Translations under genes and position numbers: made by a program
Part shown: positions 58,653 through 64,000 of the stretch, one piece after another
Numbering within the stretch: the stretch's first letter is position 1
How the letters are laid out: each line of letters begins with the position of its first letter
Assembly: GCA_025738555.1 (NCBI GenBank)
Contig: JAOVFP010000023.1
Location: 62,001-126,000 of the forward strand
Source of the DNA: Cyathus striatus
Lineage: Eukaryota > Basidiomycota > Agaricomycetes > Agaricales > Nidulariaceae
Direction: 5' to 3'
DNA: 64,000 nt
The notes under the pieces: model-generated
What the model was told of the DNA's origin: nothing
Database searches by the model: none
The model's input: only the letters and a program-made list of their open reading frames with translations

Positions 58653-61600
58653 ATGACGACCCTTCAGTCATCTCAAAACTTTGCCCGTGCCCTGAAAGCT
58701 GCGTCGGATCCTCCTTCTCCCAATAGTCCAGCAAAGGTCGAAATAGCTAGGCAGGCATGGGACGATGCGTCCTTCTACGTACCTAACAAAGCCGAATTTA
58801 TCGTTGAGTGGATTTTAACAAACATGCTAAAAGGAAAAGGAAAAGAGAGGTACGTTGGACTAAACATCTCGAAGTCGGTTGAATGGCTATAACATGTGCA
58901 GGTCTCAAAATCCCATCTCAGACGCGCGATATTGGACTCTGTTATCTGACATACTATGCTCTGCGGACACTGTACTGACAGTTGCCAATGCACGTTCTCT
59001 CAAATCATGGTTGACACCTTTGCTTCACCGAATCACCATTGTGCCTATTATCACAAGCTTTCTAAATATTCTGAGAGATTTGTCCATGGAAGAGCAAGTC
59101 CACTTACCCTCCATTGTCATTCCATCGTTTGCCATATTGTGGCCTATTGGCAATCAGAAAATGACCACGGAACAACTGTTGGAATGCTGGGGCCTGTCGC
59201 TGGATCTCACGACCTGTTTTGTTAATCCAGACATAGTGAAGATGGGTCAGCTAATTACGAAGTCGTATCGTCACTCATTTGCAAATTCATTAAGCAAGAA
59301 AAAGGTTACCCAGTACCTAATATTCCGAGCTTTGGTCATACTCACGATAGTGGCAGCTCTATACAGCATTCCTGCAATTCCACCTGGAGCACTGGCTTCA
59401 ATGCATTGCAGTCAGCTCACCTGCCGAATATTATCAAGCCTTACATCATGATACACTCGAAGCCGGATTTGATGTCATTTTTAGCGTTGACATTCTTCGA
59501 CATGAGCGTGAAGGCAAAGTGGAACTTTCCCTCTTCGACGCGTTAGAACGGCTGATAGCATCATCTAAAGATACTATCCTCGCTGTTCTTCCTCAATTAT
59601 TTGCTGGATTTGTTCGGGCGATCAGAAAATATCGCGGAACGCTTTTTAGCCAAGGCTCTAACAAAACCTTCGGATCGGTAATTGACGAGCTACATTCTGT
59701 AGGGATGAAGTTTTTCATGTCATGTCTGACTATCGCCAGCCACGGTGATGGTGAGCAAAAATGGGTGTGTATAATGAAATTGCTTTCTGTTGTCGATCAA
59801 GAGAATTTGTTTCATCAGCAACAAATTGACTCTGGCATTGCATTCACTCGAATAATTGAGGACATAATTTCCGTTCTCAATACTGCTGGGAAAGGTCATT
59901 ATTTTACTCTTGAGATACTTATTTGCTCATAGAATCATAGTGGAGCAACTAGATACCATCACAGCTGTCATGCAATGTCTTACTATCATCGCACGGATTG
60001 ATTGCGACATTATCATCCCAACAATTGGAAGGATTCTTCCTCATATTTTATTGGTCTGTCTTCCTTGCAATGTCATTTGGCCAATTTTGTTTACATCAAG
60101 TAGATATCCGAACCAAAAGCCGAACATTTCAGTTTCTTAGAAGTGCTTATTGACTACTACTCCAAGACCAGAACAATGAATGTCTATATTGACAGTTTAT
60201 TTACTATCCTTGCTCCACGGCATACTAACTCTGCAAGCTCTGATATACGGAAAACCTATGAGTCATTTTTCTCCGGACCTTTATTACACGCCAACCATCT
60301 CAAACGGCTGTCCAAAGCTCTTCGGACGTTCCTTACGCTTAGCCAATGTATACCAACAACTTCATCAGTTCTTGAACATCTTAATTCCTCTTTGGCGTCT
60401 TACCAAATAGCAGAGAAGTATAGTCGGGCTCGTGGTGGAGAAGGCTCGCGCAAAAAGAGGAAGAAAGAAATCGGCATCGAGCTCGAGCAAGATCCCGAAA
60501 TTATAGCTATATCATTTTCCCTCCTATCAAAGCTGTCTACAACGATTCTCTCTTCAATTCCTTCTCCGATTCTTCCTTCAGAGTCAATGAAAGTGTTCCA
60601 AGAAAAAATCGGCAATTTCAGGGAAAACGTGTTGGACAATTTCCAAAATAAATATATTATAGTTGCAAAAGAAACATGTGGAGGAGATGAATGGTCTGCG
60701 CAGATAGTATCGACAGCGATATTACGACTTCGGTATGCCCTAGCCGTATCTTCCGCGCTTAGGTTGCCGAAACACAACGATCTCAACATAACCACAAAGC
60801 TATCTGAAATACTTGACAATGACAGTATTTTACCTGAATTTGCTATCGAAATTGTGAGTGCAGAGCAGCAGCGTAAAACATCACATTAAATTTATACATC
60901 TGTAGTTCCGAAAGTTGTTTCAGGAGTTCTCTCTGGAGAACACTGCCGACGCTCGGGCAACCATTGACAAGGCGCTGCGATTCCTCGAAAACAACTTCCA
61001 AGCAACTGATGTCTCTTGGTCTGGTCAATCGTATACGCTAACATTTGGTCAGGAAGGAAAATCGCGAGCAGCCCTCTCATTACTTCATATGATCCTCGAA
61101 CGGTGGCTTCCCGTGGTAGAGTGAGTATACCCTTTCATCTTCCAGTGTTAAGACCACTTATCGGTTCAATAGATATATCGCTTCTAGCGTACAGCTTGAG
61201 CGGCTTGTCAAAATCATAATGTCCATCAGACTTACCCCTTCAGAAACCATAACAGCTGATTTGAGTGCGCCTGTGCTTATTAGGCGTGCTCTTCATTGTG
61301 CTGAGTTTTGGGAATTACATCAACTACGTGGTACGTTGTATGTGGTCTAATACGAAATATTTTGATATCCTGATCAGATGTAGCCGTCTTCTTAAGCTAT
61401 CTCACTGAAACAACAGCTATTTTAGACAATTATGACAGCAAGAAAATTCGGTTCGTTCACCACGTATCGAATTTGGTCGAAGCATATCGTCTATTATTGC
61501 TTTTCCCACCTGAATATCTTACTAGAACTTCTCGTACAGACTTCGGTAGGCGTGCCCTATCTGCCGATCGCCTAATCAGTTCTATAAAAGTCGGAAAAGA

Positions 61601-63601
61601 TTACTCGCTATCATTTGTTTCTGAAGCATTATGTATCCTGCGGACCTTTATCAAGCGAATCTTCGTCCATAGCAGAGCTGTTGAGCAGTCTGTAAGTCAT
61701 CTTTCCGCCCCTCTTTTCTTCCGGCTTCATAGCCGTAGAATCAGCAAATTGCAGAATTTCTGGACCGTGTCAGTGCGGAGGAATATGCTCTGTCTGAAGT
61801 TGGACAATATAATCAGGTTACTCTTGATCTTTCAGAGCTGTATCTGCTGTAAGTTTCTTATATTTACAGGACATATTGATGATCCGGTCTGATATTTCAA
61901 TAGGGAGCTATTGAAGTCGTCTCAAACGAATCAATCAGACGGCTTCTTGAAAGTTCTCTCATCTTTATCTCAGCACGAGCTCTTCCAAAGCAAGCCTACC
62001 ATAAGGGCTGGTATTTTTACTCGTCTCATCAAGCTTCTAGCAACAAAGTTTTCCCTCTCTGTGTAAGATAAGAAGTTATATTGCTTACATACATGATGCT
62101 AACTTCATTCTTCAGCTTCACTGAGGATATTATATCACCACTAAAGGCATTGTATGACAAGATGTTCAGAGTGCTTCACCCTAGAATGAATGCTTTTATC
62201 CTGAGCGATGCGTCTTTTACCGACATCGGTGACCACAGCGATCTCTTGTCTAGCTGGGCGCATCTGCTAAAATTCGGGAACTGGCTTGAAATGAAAGATA
62301 CACCTTTGTTCGGACAGCGCATCGCTGTTATGCTTACATCTATTCCTTCTTTCGACCATAATTTGGATTCAGCATGCATTGCAGCGTTCTCTATCATTCT
62401 AAAAGAAATAGACTATTTGAAAGTCAACGTAGAACGACTTGATATGATGACTGCCTCATATATTGCGTTTGCTACAGCATTACAGACTAAGCGTGTGTCG
62501 TGCACATCATTCTGAACATCACATACTAAAACCCTTCCAGGTCTCAAAGAACTTGACGCTCGTTTGTCCCGTACTTCACAGCGTCTTTTGCCCGAAGAAT
62601 TTGGCTATTTACTTAGGCTCGTGTCGGAGTCACTGCGTGCTAATGCTGCAGGAAGTCAACTTCAACATCTCGTCCACCTCGCAAAAATATTACTGCGCAA
62701 TCATCCACAAAGTACGTCGTCATTTATACTAATGCTAGAGCATGTTCATCGTATTTCTAGATTCACTTAAACATATCCAAACGTTCGCTATGCAGTGTTT
62801 GGGCGCATTTGTCGATAACCCCTCTTCACTGCTGGGCCTGTGCTGTTACGCTTAGAGGTGTTGGACTTTGTTGCGCAGCATTGTTCAGAAAGGGTTCGTT
62901 CGTTTTTAACACTGATACTTTGGGACTTTTATTTGATGGATTTTTAGCCGTCCGCTTTACGTACTATCGATGTTGGTGGTATCTGGACACTGTTCTCGCA
63001 ACTATTAAGCCCATCCGACGAACATGATGATACAACCTGTGCAGATATATTCCATAAAATCACCACCACGATTAGCTCACTCATTCGACTCCGACGCGAC
63101 TTGCTCATTCTTAATTTGCCTCACTTAAGTATGATCCTGCGGCAGCTCATGCTTGGAACCCGAAGTTGTCGACTCCAACTGGGCTCGAAACAGCTTAAAC
63201 TAGTCTTGGATACCCTACCTAGATGGATAAATCCCATTAAAGGTCTGGGTGCGGAGGAGGGAAGGGTGCTCTCGCGTGTTCTTGAAGCACTGACAACAAA
63301 AACAGTTGTACGCTCGCACACGGCACCGGAAACACAAAAAGCGGAGTCATTAGCGAAGCCATTCTCAAAACACGCAGTATATGTATTGAAAGCGTATATT
63401 GAGGGCATGAATGATGCTTTATGCGTTCTTCCTTTGGAGTTAAGGAAAGAACTGCAACCAGGTCTATATGCACTCTGCGACATGATTAACGACCATAGCA
63501 GAGATGCCATGATGGTGTCAGGGTTGGATTCTGGTGGGAAGGTTACTATGAAGGCTCTTTGGAAGGAATACGAGAAACAGAGATATGTAGGAAAAGGCTA
63601 A
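58653..63601 (+). CDS. URB2: URB2/NPA2-like nucleolar 27S pre-rRNA processing protein
   Basis: A long, helix-rich, low-similarity protein with many introns, starting MTTLQSSQNFARALKAASD. Identification rests mainly on the C-terminal domain: LGTRSCRLQLGSKQLK, ARYLTR-like blocks, HAVYVLKAYIEGMND, PLELRKELQPGLYALCDMIND and a final SGGKVTMKALWKEYEKQRYVGKG. That is the Urb2/Npa2 C-terminus of fungi. Urb2 acts in an early 60S pre-ribosome complex with Npa1, Dbp6, Nop8 and Rsa3. The N-terminal part has WTLLSDILCSADTVLT and SIVIPSFAILWPIGNQK, helical repeats likely. The size (about 5 kb) is in range. Exon boundaries in 61100-62100 are my weakest. Confidence 0.85.
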
Positions 63602-63741
63602 TTACTATAGTACGAATGTACTTTTTATATATGTAGTGACGTCATTATAACTAGCACTTGTACAACGCGTTCTCCGCGTTCCACTGGCCAACTGGTAACA
63701 AGTACAAGTTCGTCTTCGCGTTTCTTAACATTTACTACAAT

Positions 63742-64000
63742 ATGAACCTAAAGTATTTTGGGTACTGCGTGTCTAGAGCAAGGTCATCTAACCGAGTTCG
63801 TCTGGGCACGATCATTCGGTGTTCCTTCGCCACTGTTGGGCCATCCATTATCGTACAACCTCCTCCAGAGCCAGTCTCTAGCATTCCCATCTCGTCGTCT
63901 ACTCCATGTTCGATTGACCACCGTCTCATTGAAGCTTTAAACCATTCTCCTGTCACGTCTCTTCAAGACATCATCTATCAATTTGAGCAGAATTCTGGTG
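63742..64000 (+). CDS. partial gene at the window edge, likely mitochondrial protein
   Basis: An open frame from ATG 63742 runs uninterrupted past the window end (86 codons seen). The N-terminus (MNLKYFGYCVSRARSSNRVR, then LGTIIRCSFATVGPS) has many Arg and no acidic residue, as in a mitochondrial presequence. A Pro/Ser-rich linker and a soluble start (HRLIEALNHSPVTSLQDIIYQFEQ) follow. I do not recognise the family. It is cut by the window edge, so length and domains cannot be given. URB2 ends only 140 nt upstream on the same strand. Confidence 0.5.
   Translation, partial: MNLKYFGYCVSRARSSNRVRLGTIIRCSFATVGPSIIVQPPPEPVSSIPISSSTPCSIDHRLIEALNHSPVTSLQDIIYQFEQNSG

Overview
The window looks like nuclear DNA of a basidiomycete fungus, most likely an agaricomycete. 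Almost every gene is broken by many short introns (mostly 48-70 nt, GT..AG, with branch sites such as ctaac or ctaat). Genes are packed at a few hundred bases on either strand, and several families have a basidiomycete flavour (BTB-like protein, UPF0658-type membrane protein, four-CBS plus PB1 protein). I saw no rRNA, tRNA, CRISPR array or intact transposon.

Layout. 0.1-8.8 kb: complex I 30 kDa subunit (+), MTC1-like (-), PXMP4-like peroxisomal protein (+), BTB-like (-), Ras-type GTPase (-). 8.8-16.8 kb is sparse, but holds a small doubtful gene and a complete yippee gene in four short exons (-). 16.8-22 kb: ULP1 SUMO protease (+) facing BET1 SNARE (-), then a UPF0658-type membrane protein (-). 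22.4-23.5 kb: a nine-exon peptidyl-tRNA hydrolase 2 gene (-), called PTH2b here. 24.4-33.5 kb: two MFS transporter paralogues flanking COG6 (all +). 33.9-42.5 kb, all (-): SGF11, CBS/PB1 protein, a small hydrophobic protein, TMEM33/Pom33-like, HAS1. 43-45 kb (+): a second PTH2 (PTH2a) and SYM1/Mpv17. 45.3-56.2 kb: UTP4 (-), TIM10 (+), a small zinc-finger protein (-), threonine aldolase (+), MPH1 (-). 56.8-64 kb: an RBR E3 ligase (-), URB2 (+) and the start of a gene cut by the window edge (+).

Most genes are housekeeping: mitochondria (NDUFS3, TIM10, SYM1), Golgi and vesicle traffic (BET1, COG6, UPF0658), nucleolus (HAS1, UTP4, URB2), chromatin and repair (SGF11, MPH1). No operon-like pathway cluster is apparent.

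The most unusual signal is a set of extremely small exons. The Ras-type gene needs a 2-nt exon in switch I. The two MFS paralogues each need a 2-nt exon at the same codon position. The two PTH2 paralogues each need a 6-nt exon at the same position in the catalytic core. SGF11 has an 11-nt exon. Each restores the family reading frame exactly and is flanked by introns of normal length. Because of such exons, two complete genes (yippee and PTH2b) are nearly invisible to ORF-based reading. All splice models are read by eye from sequence and family resemblance; none has transcript support here.
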